This document shows, one piece after another, positions 50,701 to 61,943 of a DNA stretch of 64,000 bases; positions within the stretch are counted from its first letter, which is position 1; each line of letters starts with the position of its first letter. The position numbers and the translations under genes are program-made. Source of the DNA: Karalla daura (taxonomy: Eukaryota > Chordata > Actinopteri > Chaetodontiformes > Leiognathidae); assembly GCA_029224185.1 (NCBI GenBank), contig CM055196.1, positions 24,452,673 to 24,516,672 on the forward strand. Reading direction: 5' to 3'. The notes beneath the pieces were generated by a model. It was not told the DNA's origin. It did no database searches and saw only the letters and a list, made by a program, of their open reading frames with translations.

Positions 50701-53700
50701 AATACGGTTACAGGGTGTAGCTGAACACTTACCAAATAAATGAACTATTAAAACAAGATCAACTATCTAAAACTCTTACAAGTTTCAAAGTATCATCAAC
50801 TATTTGCAGTGAACCTTTTAGGGCGATCAATTACATAGTCCATGAAAGTGGCAATGGCAAATGATCGAGTAGTTTGGTTTATGAAATGGCCTAAAAACTT
50901 TAAATGGTTGAGGCCAAGATCAGGTCTTTCCTTGGTCCACTACACTGGATTTTCTCCCACAGAGGAAGAAACAAACCTCGTTCAAATATTCAGATTACAC
51001 AAGGTAGAGATTAATGAAATGAATGAAATCAAATTTCTTGAAATAATTCACTCAAATCTTTTTTTAAACGACTGAACCGATTAGCAGTTGTGGGCTGTTT
51101 TATTCGTGGATGCAGAGTGGAGAGTGTGCAGTCCTGCTGAACTCTGTGAGGCTCACCGTTTGTTGGAGACGATCCTGAACCCGTGAGCCACCAGGACACA
51201 GAAGCCCATGCTGGGCACGTACAGGACGCGCTCGGCCACCACAAAGCCCACCGGGAAGAAAAGGTTGGAGGCCGGAATGAAAGGCAGCACGATGAGAGAC
51301 AGAGCCTGAGGAGACACGAGGCAAAACAACGCGTGGAGCAGAACGTGTGTGTGCCGAGAGGCCAGGGATGAACGTGCTGGCACACAAACAGGGGAAAGTT
51401 ATAAGCAAGAGAAATCAACTAACCCTGTAATCCAGTTTTCTCAGAAACATTAAAAATGTAGGTGTAAATAGTTGTTTTCTTTTCAATTTAGATTAAAACA
51501 AGAAAAGAAAAGCTCCCAAAAGGATCCATGATCTTCAGCTTTAAAACATTACCCTGCAATAACAGCCTGTGACCACATTCCAGAAGGGGCGCTGAGTAAA
51601 ACAGAATGTGATCATTTGTGAAACCCTTGTTGTAATTGAATCAATTGAGAGCTAAGAGGAAACACATAAAACAATTGTCAGTAAACACAATTCTTTTTTT
51701 ACAGCGCATGCCAAGCCACTGGAGCTGGTCCCCGAGAGTCTGCTTCTCACAGTAATGTCCTTCATGTGTCTCTGATTGTATCCAGGATTTCGCAGAAACG
51801 TCGGGATTGTTGTTGTGTTTGTTTTCTGTGTGTGTGACATTCTTTCCCTTAAGTTCGTTAAACAAACACAGCATCACACAGGAGCTGAAATGTCAGCGCT
51901 GTCTTTAAATTGATAGAGTTATGTGCACATTTACGCACAAGGAGCAGCAGCAGCAGCAGCAACCAGAGGCTAAACCTGATGAGCGGGTGGCACTATCCCA
52001 CCTTCATACAGAGGACAGTTATGGATTTATGCATCCAAAATGTGGACGTGACTTCTGGATGGATGCTGGGCTCCATCACTGCTGTCAGTGTGTGGATCTT
52101 ACATTTCACAGTAGACCAAAAAATATGAAGCTTTCATAGCTTCTCTGCTATTGTTGAATGCAAAGACCACAGAGGAAAGAGCGTCATCGCTGCTATTTTC
52201 ATCATAAATGATGAAATGAGATGACCAGCACAAGGTGGTCGAGGTAGATCAGAGGGCTCTCAGTGGACCATAGTGACACGCCACTGCTGTGTTTGCTTTA
52301 AAGCTGCCGCTGTCCAAACACTTTGAAACGCTGCAGCACACATGCTGCATTTGGTTCATGTGCAAACATGTTTTTGGTTTTGCATTACTTCTGTGACTGC
52401 AGTGCTTTTCTTTCACGTTTGTTTTGTGGGGTTACATGCGTTTGCTTCCAGCCTTTTTCTGCTGCACTTCTGAAGTGTTGGTGCCATGGTGTGGCTGCTT
52501 TCCCCGGTCGTTTCACCAGCAGATGCTCAGTGTGACCAGCCTTACAGCGGAGCAAAGCAGGAGGACATCCTCTCAGCAAAACGAGAGTAAACACCACAAA
52601 GGTCATAATTCAGTTGGTGTTGATTTGTGGTCCCCTTTCCTAAACTGCAGCTAAGAGCAACGATGCAGTAAGGAAGTTTACTGACCCAGGGATGAGACCG
52701 ACACGGACTGTTGCACAACAGACACAGATTTTTTCTCTCAGCGTGGCACATCGAACTATCAGCACTCCATCATTTATGAAGATCTTAAGTAAACCCTTGT
52801 GTTTAATCCCAGCTCATTTGTGCTAGGCAACAATATCTAACGTGACTTTCTGTTGACAAAGCTGGTAAGAATTTGCTGTCACACAATGGAGAGGCATCTG
52901 GGACAGTAAACAAAGCAACCTGCAGAACGAAGTTGACAACCTAAGAAAAGATGCACACCATATGGTGATAAACCCTCTACAACATGTAAAAGGCCCATTA
53001 AGCCCATATTAGTGGTGGAGGGGAAGACGTGAAAGAAAAAAAAGCTTGATAAAAATTTTGCAAATTGATTTGTGAGGATGGAAAACACATGGAAACACCA
53101 TAAAAACCTTTTACAAGCTTTTGGTTGAAGGTATTGACAACATATTTAAATCCCAATCTTTGCAAAAATGTGTTTCCAATAACATCTGGACCGAGCAGGC
53201 CGTCTGGCCCACAGACTAGATGAAATGATGGAAACTGCCTCTGCGATGTTGTGAAGGTCATTTGGTCATTACGACCATATAAAGAAAAATCTTCATGAAG
53301 CATTTCAACAATCTGACAGAATGTGCTCTCACCATGATGACAGTCTTGGCCGAGCTGTGTCTGTAGCGCAGGCTGTGGAGGGCCAACAGGCCCAGCAGGC
53401 TGTAGAAGAGCAGCGTGGCCAGGTTCCGCAGGTCCAGCAGCGACTCCACCAGAGGAATGGTTCCCATGGTCCAGTCACAGCACAGCTCCGACGGGTTCAG
53501 CAGCAGCCACGCGTTCACCGGCAGAAGGTAGTTGAAGGTCATCTGTCTGGTGGGAGTGGGGCTGACTGCTGCAGGGTTATCGAATCTACCAGAGACACAG
53601 AGAGAAGAGCGCTCCATCAGCATGGCAAGCTGCAAAGTCAGGCCAGGAAGTCCTGGTACAAAAGTCACACCCCATCATGTCCCCACAACAAAGACAGATA

Positions 53701-56537
53701 AAGCAGCATATAGCAGGCTGGAGCAGAACAACATGGAGTACAAAGCAGAGAAGCCACTCTATGCAGTTCTAAGGCTCTAAGTTTTCCCTCTTCTTGTTCA
53801 CATCTGCACAAAGTCCGCTGATATCAGCCAGCCATTTATAGCCCTGGCTGACTACCTGTGAACTCGTGCAGGGTCATGAGGAGTCGTGTCGTCTGACAAG
53901 GTGACAATCGCTAATGGCAAAACAAATCCTGCAGCGTACACTAAGCAAAGGCAAAGTGAGAGAGCTGAGAGTCCAAGTTGCAAAGTAAACAGTGAAAGCA
54001 GCTTTACTTCCCAACGTGTTGTTAATTTCAAGATCCAGTTATAGTAAACCTAATTTATCCTTGAAGGGCAATGAATGACATATATATGTTTTTCCCCCAT
54101 GGTTGGAGTGAAATGGGGTGGGAGCGGGTCGAGTCATGCAGCAGATCTACAGATGATGCAGTGACTGGATCTGCTCCGTCATGGGTTCAAACAGGTCAAC
54201 TCTACGCTGAACATGCAGAGAGCACTGTCCCGCTCCCCATAAAACACCGTTTCAGACTCCACACAGAGCAGCCCTGTCTACATTTCCTCACGGAACAATA
54301 CTGATACTGCACAATCAGAACTGTGTTCTTCATCCTCATTTTGTTGGGACGAGTGACACAAGACTCCACGTTGAGTTTTGAATATTTGATGACAACATCA
54401 TGTTGATGACATGGTGTGATCGGCCACTCTCTTGGTACACATCGTCAAACTCTGAAACTGTCCTTAACACACAGCTTTATCTGTACGTCCACGCCTGAAT
54501 CTGTCAGACATGTTGCAGACTGTGTTGTGCATTCATGGATGGACACCTTCATTGTTTACATTTCTTTATCTGGATTATCTGCTTCAGGCTCCCGTCACGC
54601 TCTGGCATCCTCAGGAACCAAAAACTCCCCCCGGAAGATCCTTAATCCCAGCATCGCCGCTCACCAGATGGAATCTCATTGCTTTGTCTACGTTGAAAAC
54701 CTCAAGATCTGCCTCAGGCCTGTGAGGAGACCGTCGAGGCACACCAGCCCTTTCCTTTGTTCCGAGAGTCGTGCGCTTCAGCTTGTTGTAAGAAACGTCT
54801 AGGCAACTTTAGGAAACTGTAGGATTCATACATATACATATACTCAACTCTCAGCAGTCGTTAGGGGGTTTCCATGAATTCACGCGCCACACATGGACAC
54901 ACACGGGCGTCATGGCAGGTCTTAAACAAATGTCAAATGTTGGCCGTGACAGCAGCCGTGTGATTCACAATATACAGTCATTATACAGAATGTGACACTA
55001 ATAAGCCTGTTTTAATTATAAGAACAGATGGCTGTTCATTTCAATGAGTGACTGAACTCGTGAAGTTTGAGTTGGTTTGTGTGATTTGATACGAATGGAA
55101 GTGATTGTGTAGAATCAGCATGTGAAACTGTCAAATATCATTCGCTGAAGTTATGTAAATGGATTTACCACAATTTATGGATCTATCACAATCTATCACA
55201 CTGAAACCATCAAACATCTGTTTTCATCGACTATCACAAGCATCTGAATAGAAAGACGGTTCTGACAATGAAAACTTTTGATCTTTGTTAAGCTATTCGA
55301 CTGAGGGGAAAACAGTCTTTGGCCACCCTTCATTCTTAACTTGAAACTCGAGATCTGCCCGTCTTCGTTGTCGAGGTGCTTCCTGCCCGTCGACCAAACT
55401 GGATTCATCTCTCACAGATGCAGCAGTGGAAAACTGATGGCAACCGCCGATAATCTCCACCAGCAATACTGTTTTGGCTCAAAGACAGAAATTCTCTCAG
55501 ACAATCTGGAGACTTCTTTCAGATTACAGCCAGGGGATTAGCACGTCTAGGCTAACTGTCTGGAATTTTATCTCCCTTGTTAAATGCCATTAGGTCGAAC
55601 TTTTGGTGGAATGCTGTCCAAACAATTTCAAAATAGTCTGGGCTCAACACGAAATCTAATAGAACGATTAACATCTGACCACTGTCATGGAGTTCTTCCT
55701 GGTCATGTAGTTTATCCAAATCTAACTTTGACCTACATCATTGCCTGACGCAGTGACACAAGCAGATGCCTGTCTCGTTTTTACTTGTGGAGGTTTTTGT
55801 TGCTATTGCCGTGCACTCAGCTTGTACTTACATGAATGCATGAATGTACTTACTTGAATGCAGACATTTGATGCAGGTGAAAAACATGTCTGGTGCTGTG
55901 TAATTGCTATCAATCGCTTTCAGGCATGAATCAAATCTGGCTCTATGTGGGATGGGATGGCTACTCTGGGAACCACACAAAGTGACCGTATTGATGAACA
56001 GTGGTGAATTGTTGGGGGAATATTTAGGTGACAGTTTCCATGTTACACTGCTGAAAATAAACCACCTGGAGCATTTTTATCCCCTTACGTATTTCCTGTT
56101 TTTTTCTTCCCCCATTACAAATAGTAATGCGGATATGAGCCCATGAGACAAGCAGATACTTCTGCTGAGCAGGAAAGGATCCTGTGCCTTCCAACACTCT
56201 GTGAAACTCATGTTAATTACAAAATTCCCCTGCTGTGAAAATCTCACTTTTAAGTCCACCATAACCATAAATATCACCTCTCCTGTCATTATCTTATCTT
56301 CTTGTCTTCTTCGTATCTTAACTAAACCATAACCATAACCATAACTATCATATAACACAAAACATGCACATAAACGCATGCACGCACGCACGCACGCACG
56401 CACGATCACACACAGATCCACTGTTTTGAAATAGCGAGCAGATTACAGCATGGTGGATTTTTAGTTGTTTTCCGGTTTGAACTTCTTAAAACTCTGAACA
56501 ACTGGTTGTTTTCAACATTTGTGATCAAAGAATTAGA

Positions 56538-56578
<41 letters not shown>

Positions 56579-59500
56579 GTGCGTGCGTGCGTGCGTGTAT
56601 ATGCACACCACAAAGCATTCACAGCCATCAGTGGCAGGAAGTGAGAAGCCATGGGAAGATATTCTGCTCTAATCAAATAAATAATTATTACGTAAACTGT
56701 TACGTAATCTGAAATAAAGAACCAGACTAGTATAAAGTGTTTATGTAATCCTGTAATCCATTTACATTCAAATCATGACTTTGACTGTACTGTTCTCCCT
56801 TTAGTGTCTACTAATATATTTTCCTTTGGTGCAGACGACAGACAGTAGCTGTAAAGCAACACTTCTTAGAGGATCACAGTAACACTGCCTCCTAAGGTGC
56901 AAAACGCCCCTTTGCACACAGTTGGTTATCATCATTGTTAAATGTTCAGAAACTGCACTGTGTGAGTACTAAGGTCCCAAAGGACTAATTGAACTTGAAT
57001 TTGCACCATCAAGTAGTGTATTATTGCACATGATGTTGTAGAAGCAATTTAAATAAAGAAAAACACAAAACCGTACTTAGTAAAAGAGGCCCAGTGCTCT
57101 GGGTGTGCTAAAAAGAAATGAACTGTACAAACATTCAATCATAAAACAAACATTTAACAGAGTGTAAATGAGGTGAAGTCAAGTGCAAATGCAAACTTCA
57201 TGTGGCTCCGTCACAAGACTGCTACTACCGCAGTTAATCGTACATCTACACACTTTATGTTTGGATAAACGATGACAAAGTTACACTAATCATGACTATG
57301 GTATATATAGAAGTTTTATCTGCTTAAAGGTTAAACTAAGTGGCGCAAATCATGTCACATTTTCATATATAATGATATTACCACACTACTTGAAGTAGTT
57401 AAGTCCTCAGAATTGTTTAAAGAATAACTATCATGCAGTCGACAAAGATTTAAAGGTTGTGAAGCAGAAATTAAATGGAAAATGGAATCGATGTGAAAAA
57501 CTGGGTGAAGCTGCCCACCTGGTGAAGACCGGCAGCTGCGACTGGATGACCTGGACTCTGATGATGACGAGCAGCAGGGTGCTGATGACCAGGACGATGA
57601 GCTTGAGCAGAGTCTGGAGGACGGCGTAGGGGAAGCCGTCTTTACCCTGCAGCACCTGGCGCAGAGTGTCCAGCAGCATGGGCAGGGTGAACTGAGAGAC
57701 CAAGACAAGGTCAGCAACACAACGCCTTCACACCTGACTTCACATCTGATCGTCTCGGAGCATTTCTGCCGTACCCCTTGTGCCACAAACACCTCATGGA
57801 CGCAGCAGATGCCAACGACAGTGATCCCCTGCTCCTTACACAGCGTTGCTGCGGCCACTAGGATGACGGTCAGTGCAATGGGCGTCCAAACTGGAAAGAA
57901 GAGGACACTCGTTCACATAAACCCAGTATCAAAGAGTCTTTCTTTAGTCTGTACTATTGTGTGGCATGTGTAGAAGAAAACATGAAGTGCATTAGCACTG
58001 AAATTTTCTTCACCATGATAAAAGATAACATCAGAGGCTTGATGTATAAATGAGACTGAATGGTGTGTGCCTTTCTATTTACCCCATGCAGTGAGCACCA
58101 ATGAAAACACCATGACACGGAACATCTGGACAGAGATAAACGATTTTCCAGCAACTCGGATATCTGATCTCATTCCAACCTGTTTGGCCTTTGCAAAGAC
58201 TATCCTATTGTCACTTGTTTCTCCAAGTGACAATCTTGGAGTTAGTCTCCTGCAGAATAACACTGAACAGAACATGTGCAGAATGAGAATATTAGCATAA
58301 CAGCTGAGATGAAACAGGGTCACACAGCGGTTAGTGCTGATGTCTCCATTCAGGAGGGACCTGAGTTCATGTCCTATGTGGAGTGGAGAGTGTGTGTGTG
58401 TGTGTGTGTGTGCGTGTGTGTGGGTGGGTGGGTGGGTGGGTGGGTGGGGGTGTGTGTGTTCCTCCCCACAGTCCAAAAACATACATTAACATCAACTGGA
58501 GACTGATTTGGTGTGTGAGTGAGGCTGTAACACGATCAGGTGCAAAGTGGCTGGATGCTGGATGGGTGAAATTAGGTCTGCACGATATATCCCGAATGAA
58601 TCGTTATCGTGATAACATGTGGATGCATGGCAAAGCCTGAATGCATGCACTGTGGATTCTAGCGCTGCATGTCAATTTATCTGGCCAATCAGAGAACCAC
58701 TATTAAGGCCCATTCCCCCATATTTCTGACCTGCATGTATCCCTAATACTGTGCAGCCCTAGGTGAAATGATATGATATGAACCCAGTTCTTCTGAGGCA
58801 TAAAAAGGTGAGATTGCTAATGTGTGTCAGACTTACCGATGGAGTGGTCTGCACCTGTCGACTTTGTGTAGGCCAGGAAAGCAGCCAGAAGGAAGATGGA
58901 AGAAAGGAGCTCAGCTCTGCCGACGACCCCTGTGACCTGATGATGGCGAACAGTTCGTACCATGACTCACCCACACCTCAACAGATTTTTATTTTATTTT
59001 GAAGTCTGTGACAATAGAGCATGTTCACTCAAACAGATTAAAGATATTAGATTGCCTGACAGAGAATGGGACTTCTCAGTGAACACCACAGGACTTTAAC
59101 AGACTATAGGTGTCTAAAGAGTCAGAGCACCCTGCCTGCGCATGCTCCTCCTTCTCCCCGGGAGTCAACAACCATGACAGATAAATCCTCAACCTGAGAC
59201 AGAACTGTCAGTGACAGCAGTGGAGAGGCAGATAACACAATAAGAGACTCTGATCAGAATCTGTTCTGTTTGAGCACTGAGAACATTTCACATGTCTACA
59301 GTCCACAAGTTTACACAGCCATGGAAATCGGTCCACTCAGGTAAATCATCTGGGACGACGGAAGGAAGATGTGCACGTCTGGAAAAGCAGTTCCACTGGA
59401 AGTCATCTGTCTGTCATATGAGTAAATGGTGACTGCCCTCGTGTGGAAGAAGCAACGTTGTCCCTTCTGATGCATTGTTGTCGATTAGTGACAGGAAATA

Positions 59501-61943
59501 AATCACTCACTGTTACTTCATTATTATTTCTATCACTGTCTCACTGGATAATGTGCCCTGTGAGAACAGCACTGCTGATGTGGGATATTAATCCTAAATC
59601 AAACCCTGGGGGCAAACCTACTCAGATTATTAACAAAACAATACAACATATACAAAAGAATTGTACATTTTAGCCACCAGGGCCATATGTTCCCCAGTGG
59701 TGAACTCCCCACTAAACTCCACTGACTAATGGCAGTAAAAAGCCTGCATCCCCTCGACAAGTTGGTGAACCTACATAACACTTGTCCCTTTCACCTTGGT
59801 GTAGTTTAGACACTGACTTAGCTGCAGAACACAGAGAAGGTTGAGGGAAATGTGTATTTTTCTAAGCAGCAAGCGAATGAGAGAGAAGAAATCTAAGAAA
59901 TTTGCAATTCATCTTCTAAGAAAAACATCTCTAAATTGTCTTGTCATTTCATCAAAGCAGGATGTCAGGAGCGCTGACTACAGTTAGCTCAATTTGACTC
60001 AATTACTCAGACTACAAATCCTATTTTCTGTGAGTGTCTATTTGTGCAGTGTCGAGAAGCTGCTTGTTGGCCGGTTCTTTTCACTCTATTCCACTTCTGT
60101 TGTCTTAAGCTAGTGGTGGGGAGTACACTAAATAATTTGTAGTTTGAAGCAACTTGAAAACACTAAAAAACAAAACAAAACTGAAGTCTCCATTCAGAAA
60201 GACAGAAAAACCAAAAAGGAGCGGAGAAAGACATGGGGACACAGAGGGACTCTTTGTACACACTCATCATGAAGGGACCTTCAGTGCTAGGAGCATAACT
60301 CAAAAACAAATGATCCGTTCAGAGAGAGATTCCAGACGGCGATAACATGAAGGGCATTCGCTGGACTAACTCTAAGGGCTCATTTGTGAAGCAAATTGTT
60401 TCCATTCAAGAAGTCTGAGAGACTCTGCATAGATTAGAGAACACCACGAGGAAGGTTGGCGCAGTAGTGCATGCTGTGTAACAGTAGCACTGCACCCCAA
60501 GAAACAGAATATTTTCTTTGTTTTTCAGCTCTGGCTGGGGCCTGTCTGACCATCAGTTCAACTATGTTGAACAGGATGAATTACAAGTCCTAACTAGGGG
60601 GAGAGGCTTTTTCAGACAGGCTCTATAGAAAACGTCAAGATCAAGTTCAAATGATAACCCATAAGCAAAAGGTTTTCTGTTCCCTATCAGCTCTGCACAC
60701 ATAGTGGCCCAGATAACATCTATGATACCAGACCCTGACAACTAACTTTCATTTTCATGCAGGAAGAGATTTAGAAGCAGCATGAAACAATATCCAGTCA
60801 CAAGAGAGAGAGGAGGACTGACAGACATTGGCCTATAAACAAACAGGGTTTAAATGAGAGAAAAATGAGTTCCCCTAATCTTGTCATTAGTGAGTTAATA
60901 GCATGGACAAAAAAAAGAAATAGTTCACAAAGAGAGGAGGGGATGTCTGGGATAAGGGTAAAGTCCCACCTTGAGAAGGCAGTGAAGGACACCCGAGCAG
61001 TTTTTCACCTTTAAAGTCTTTTTTTTTAAATTACCAACAAAGACATTGAGGTCTGCTGACCAGTTTCTTTAGGAATAACCTCTACATGTAAGACTGTCCC
61101 TGTTCAGCTGTGCTCCAAAAAACAAATGTCATTAGATAGATTTTACAAAGTTGATGTGACTTTGATGAGACTTTAGGAGGAAATCTTTAACACTGACTGT
61201 TCAAAGCACAGCATACGAGTGATTTCCAAAGTCTTTTGGGTGGGTTAAATAAACACGATATAACAGTCACGATTCATAATTGAACAACTGCATAACACTA
61301 ACTCGGCTTGAATTTTCTGTCATGAAATATCATAACATGACATGCTGTTTTATACTTACAGCCTCGGTATGGATAGGGTGCACAGCAAACAGCAATGCTG
61401 CCACCAGGCTGGACGTCCTGTCCAGGAACAGTCGACACACTCTCAGGAAAAGCACACACACCACAGCGTGCAGGACAACATTCAGCAGATGGTAGGAAGC
61501 TGCGCTGAGTTCACTGAAGAGGTAGTTCAGACGAAAGGTGAGTACCGTCAAGGGCCGGTAAGATTTATGGCTCCGCTCCTGTGGTTGGATATGGTAAGTA
61601 ATCATTAGTGTACATGTCATTGAAGTGGACTTACCAGACAACAAAAAGAAAACACTGGAGCTAAATACTAAGATATCAATGCATGAACTATTTTCTAAGC
61701 TTATGCTTCAATTAAACTTTTTATAGATGAGCACAAAGGTGGATAATCGCATACCTCAGCCATGGGTGTCCCCCAGAAGTCATTGAGGAATAGGTTGCGG
61801 AGGGGGGTTGAGGGCCGCAGGTCCTTGTTGTCAAGGATTGCTGAGACATCGTCAAACACAAAGCCACATGACAGACTGTTCCAGTAGCATCCCACCACCA
61901 GTCCAGTCAAAAGTAAAATCTCCTTCCATGACACGACAGCCAT
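43925..61943 (-). CDS. tmtc3: tmtc3: transmembrane and TPR repeat-containing protein 3 (whole spliced gene)
   Basis: TMTC proteins are ER-membrane O-mannosyltransferases acting on cadherin-family proteins; human TMTC3 is linked to cortical malformation (family knowledge). Thirteen exons with GT-AG borders and matching phases join into 2,802 nt (933 residues plus stop), close to the human protein of about 915. Seen in the protein: an N-terminal membrane segment followed by the conserved loop CGFVFDDVSAILDNKDL, which carries the acidic pair expected of this GT-C-like family; several further hydrophobic helices to about residue 420; then about ten TPR repeats to about residue 835; an acidic Glu/Gly-rich linker; and a conserved charged end, EEKRAAALRRLEEIERILSGD-like. 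The start at 61943 has G at -3 and +4 and matches the family N-terminus. No frameshift or stop was found. The gene is divergent from cep290. Confidence 0.96.
44794..47451 (-). other. tmtc3 intron 12, carrying a minisatellite
   Basis: The intron between exons 12 and 13. About a quarter is the 20-bp tandem array described separately; the rest has no gene or clear repeat. Confidence 0.85.
45465..46150. repeat. 20-bp minisatellite, about 34 copies
   Basis: Unit CCTCACAGTCCACACTGCAT repeats head to tail with almost no decay. Three adjacent units have T>C at the last base (45700, 45720, 45740) and four have C>A (45755, 45855, 45875, 45995). The unit has no stop codon in any plus-strand frame, so it opens spurious frames of up to 291 codons. 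It lies wholly inside tmtc3 intron 12. Confidence 0.98.
47452..47678 (-). CDS. tmtc3: tmtc3 coding exon 12 (residues 569-644)
   Basis: Acceptor GACAG|AGGGGA and donor TCTG|GTGAGT. It encodes two TPRs, with GELLLKMNKLTEARDAYLRA and ADLWYNLAIVNIEMKDPTEA, ending at QESG. Confidence 0.95.
47818..48215. repeat. degenerate dispersed repeat (family C), copy in tmtc3 intron 11
   Basis: 47889-47976 aligns by eye with 17337-17436: both have TTTTATTAGA, then TTAATTAGATTT, then GAAGTRRACTGGTCATGTG at similar spacing. Both copies also have GGTGTTTCCACT upstream. It is probably an old DNA-transposon-derived element; the class is not determined. Confidence 0.55.
48226..48295. repeat. impure CA/CG microsatellite in tmtc3 intron 11
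   Basis: ACGCACATGCACACACACACATACACGCGTGC-type tract followed by (CA)n. Confidence 0.85.
48532..48701 (-). CDS. tmtc3: tmtc3 coding exon 11 (residues 513-568)
   Basis: Acceptor CCACAG|GTTATT and donor AGCAG|GTACCT. It encodes VIPGKKYATRVAPNHLNVY and [20 protein letters not shown], TPR helices nearly identical to vertebrate TMTC3. Confidence 0.95.
48785..48888 (-). CDS. tmtc3: tmtc3 coding exon 10 (residues 478-512)
   Basis: Acceptor CTGCAG|ATGACA and donor CCTCAG|GTATCT. It encodes DDIGAHMNVGRTYKNLNRSK and AEEAYLVAKSLMPQ, one TPR. The intron to exon 11 is only 83 bp. Confidence 0.94.
48889..50035 (-). other. tmtc3 intron 9
   Basis: No gene or clear repeat. A 99-codon plus-strand open frame inside it (49256-49555) shows no coding character. 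Confidence 0.8.
50036..50147 (-). CDS. tmtc3: tmtc3 coding exon 9 (residues 441-477)
   Basis: Acceptor TTCAG|GTCAAC and donor CCAG|GTGAGG. It encodes VNKNNAKLWNNVGHALE and YAKALQYFLQATRVQP, a canonical TPR helix pair. Confidence 0.94.
50299..50419 (-). CDS. tmtc3: tmtc3 coding exon 8 (residues 400-440)
   Basis: Acceptor CCCAG|GCACTT and donor TTGAAG|GTGAGC. It encodes the last membrane helix (ISWLIIGVLLTTHTVKTF) and NRNWDWESEYTLFTSALK, where the first TPR begins. Confidence 0.94.
50420..51156 (-). other. tmtc3 intron 7
   Basis: A/T-rich intronic sequence; nothing else seen. Confidence 0.8.
51157..51305 (-). CDS. tmtc3: tmtc3 coding exon 7 (residues 351-399)
   Basis: Acceptor CTCAG|GCTCTG and donor AACG|GTGAGC. 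It encodes PFIPASNLFFPVGFVVAERV and LYVPSMGFCVLVAHG, among the most conserved TMTC stretches, at the end of the membrane half. Confidence 0.95.
51306..53332 (-). other. tmtc3 intron 6
   Basis: Intronic. It contains a short (CAG)6 run near 51944-51960; no other element recognised. Confidence 0.8.
53333..53585 (-). CDS. tmtc3: tmtc3 coding exon 6 (residues 266-350)
   Basis: Acceptor GGTAG|ATTC and donor ATCATG|GTGAGA. It encodes FDNPAAVSPTPTRQMTFNYL, the NPSELCCDWTMGTIPLVESL block (the DUF1736-like region of the TMTC family) and a Leu-rich membrane helix. Confidence 0.95.
53586..57518 (-). other. tmtc3 intron 5 (largest intron)
   Basis: A 3.9-kb intron with a pair of inverted CG/CA-rich tracts (56373-56600, listed separately) and a short CCATAA hexamer run near 56325-56344. 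No coding sequence was seen. Confidence 0.8.
56373..56600. repeat. inverted pair of (ACGC)n/(CA)n and (GT)n/(GCGT)n tracts
   Basis: The left arm (56373-56418) reads GCATGCACGCACGCACGC, then ATCACACACAGATC. The right arm (56536-56600) reads AGATCTGTGTGTGTGTG, then GTGCGTGCGTGCGTGC. The arms are complementary and about 115 bp apart. Confidence 0.75.
57519..57691 (-). CDS. tmtc3: tmtc3 coding exon 5 (residues 209-265)
   Basis: Acceptor CTCAG|TTCACC and donor ACCAG|GTGGGC. It is separated from exon 4 by an intron of only 83 bp. It encodes a long hydrophobic helix (LLKLIVLVISTLLLVII) and the conserved RVQVIQSQLPVFTR stretch. The final Arg codon is split across the junction and is restored by the A that opens exon 6. 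Confidence 0.94.
57775..57890 (-). CDS. tmtc3: tmtc3 coding exon 4 (residues 170-208)
   Basis: Acceptor TTCCAG|TTTGG and donor CAAGGG|GTACGG. It encodes a membrane helix (IALTVILVAAATL) and the conserved CKEQGITVVGICCVHEV block. Confidence 0.94.
58316..58545 (+). repeat. dispersed fish repeat, family A, copy 5
   Basis: It has the family order: CACAGCGGTTAGTGCTGATGTC, then GGACCTGAGTTCATGTCC, then CACAGTCCAAAAACATACATTAAC. The middle is replaced by GT/GGGT tracts. Compare 21190-21390 in the same orientation. Confidence 0.65.
58390..58460. repeat. (GT)n followed by (GGGT)n tract
   Basis: (TG)n to about 58420, then GGGT repeated seven times (58422-58450), then (GT)n. Confidence 0.95.
58573..58761. 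mobile_element. hAT-type MITE with 8-bp target-site duplication
   Basis: A 189-bp element flanked by perfect GGTGAAAT copies at 58565-58572 and 58762-58769. Its ends are imperfect inverted repeats: left TAGGTCTGCACGATATAT, right (reverse complement) TAGGGCTGCACAGTATTA. The 8-bp duplication and the TAGGGCTGCACGATAT-like terminus fit non-autonomous hAT elements common in fish. No coding capacity. The left end is 76 bp from exon 3. Confidence 0.85.
58837..58936 (-). CDS. tmtc3: tmtc3 coding exon 3 (residues 137-169)
   Basis: A 100-nt exon between acceptor CATCAG|GTC and donor ATCG|GTAAGT. It begins VTGVVGRAELLSS, which joins exactly to the HPIHTEA end of exon 2, and continues into a hydrophobic helix (IFLLAAFLAYT). 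Confidence 0.93.
58937..61359 (-). other. tmtc3 intron 2
   Basis: A 2.4-kb intron. No repeat, RNA gene or coding frame recognised. Confidence 0.8.
61360..61578 (-). CDS. tmtc3: tmtc3 coding exon 2 (residues 64-136)
   Basis: Acceptor CCACAG|GAG and donor GCT|GTAAGT, phase 0 at both ends. It encodes ERSHKSYRPLTVLTFRLNY, then two hydrophobic helices and HPIHTEA, a highly conserved TMTC signature. Confidence 0.95.
61755..61943 (-). CDS. tmtc3: tmtc3 coding exon 1 (residues 1-63)
   Basis: The exon starts at the ATG and ends at donor GAG|GTATGC. It encodes the first membrane helix (about residues 7-25) and the luminal FDD loop (DDVSAILDNKDL) with NDFWGTPM at its end, all hallmarks of TMTC3. A 176-bp intron follows. 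Confidence 0.95.

Larger units (their letters stand above)
57891..58836 (-). other. tmtc3 intron 3, filled with repeats
   Basis: It contains a family-A repeat copy, a GT/GGGT tract and a hAT-type MITE, so about half of the intron is transposon-derived. Confidence 0.85.
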
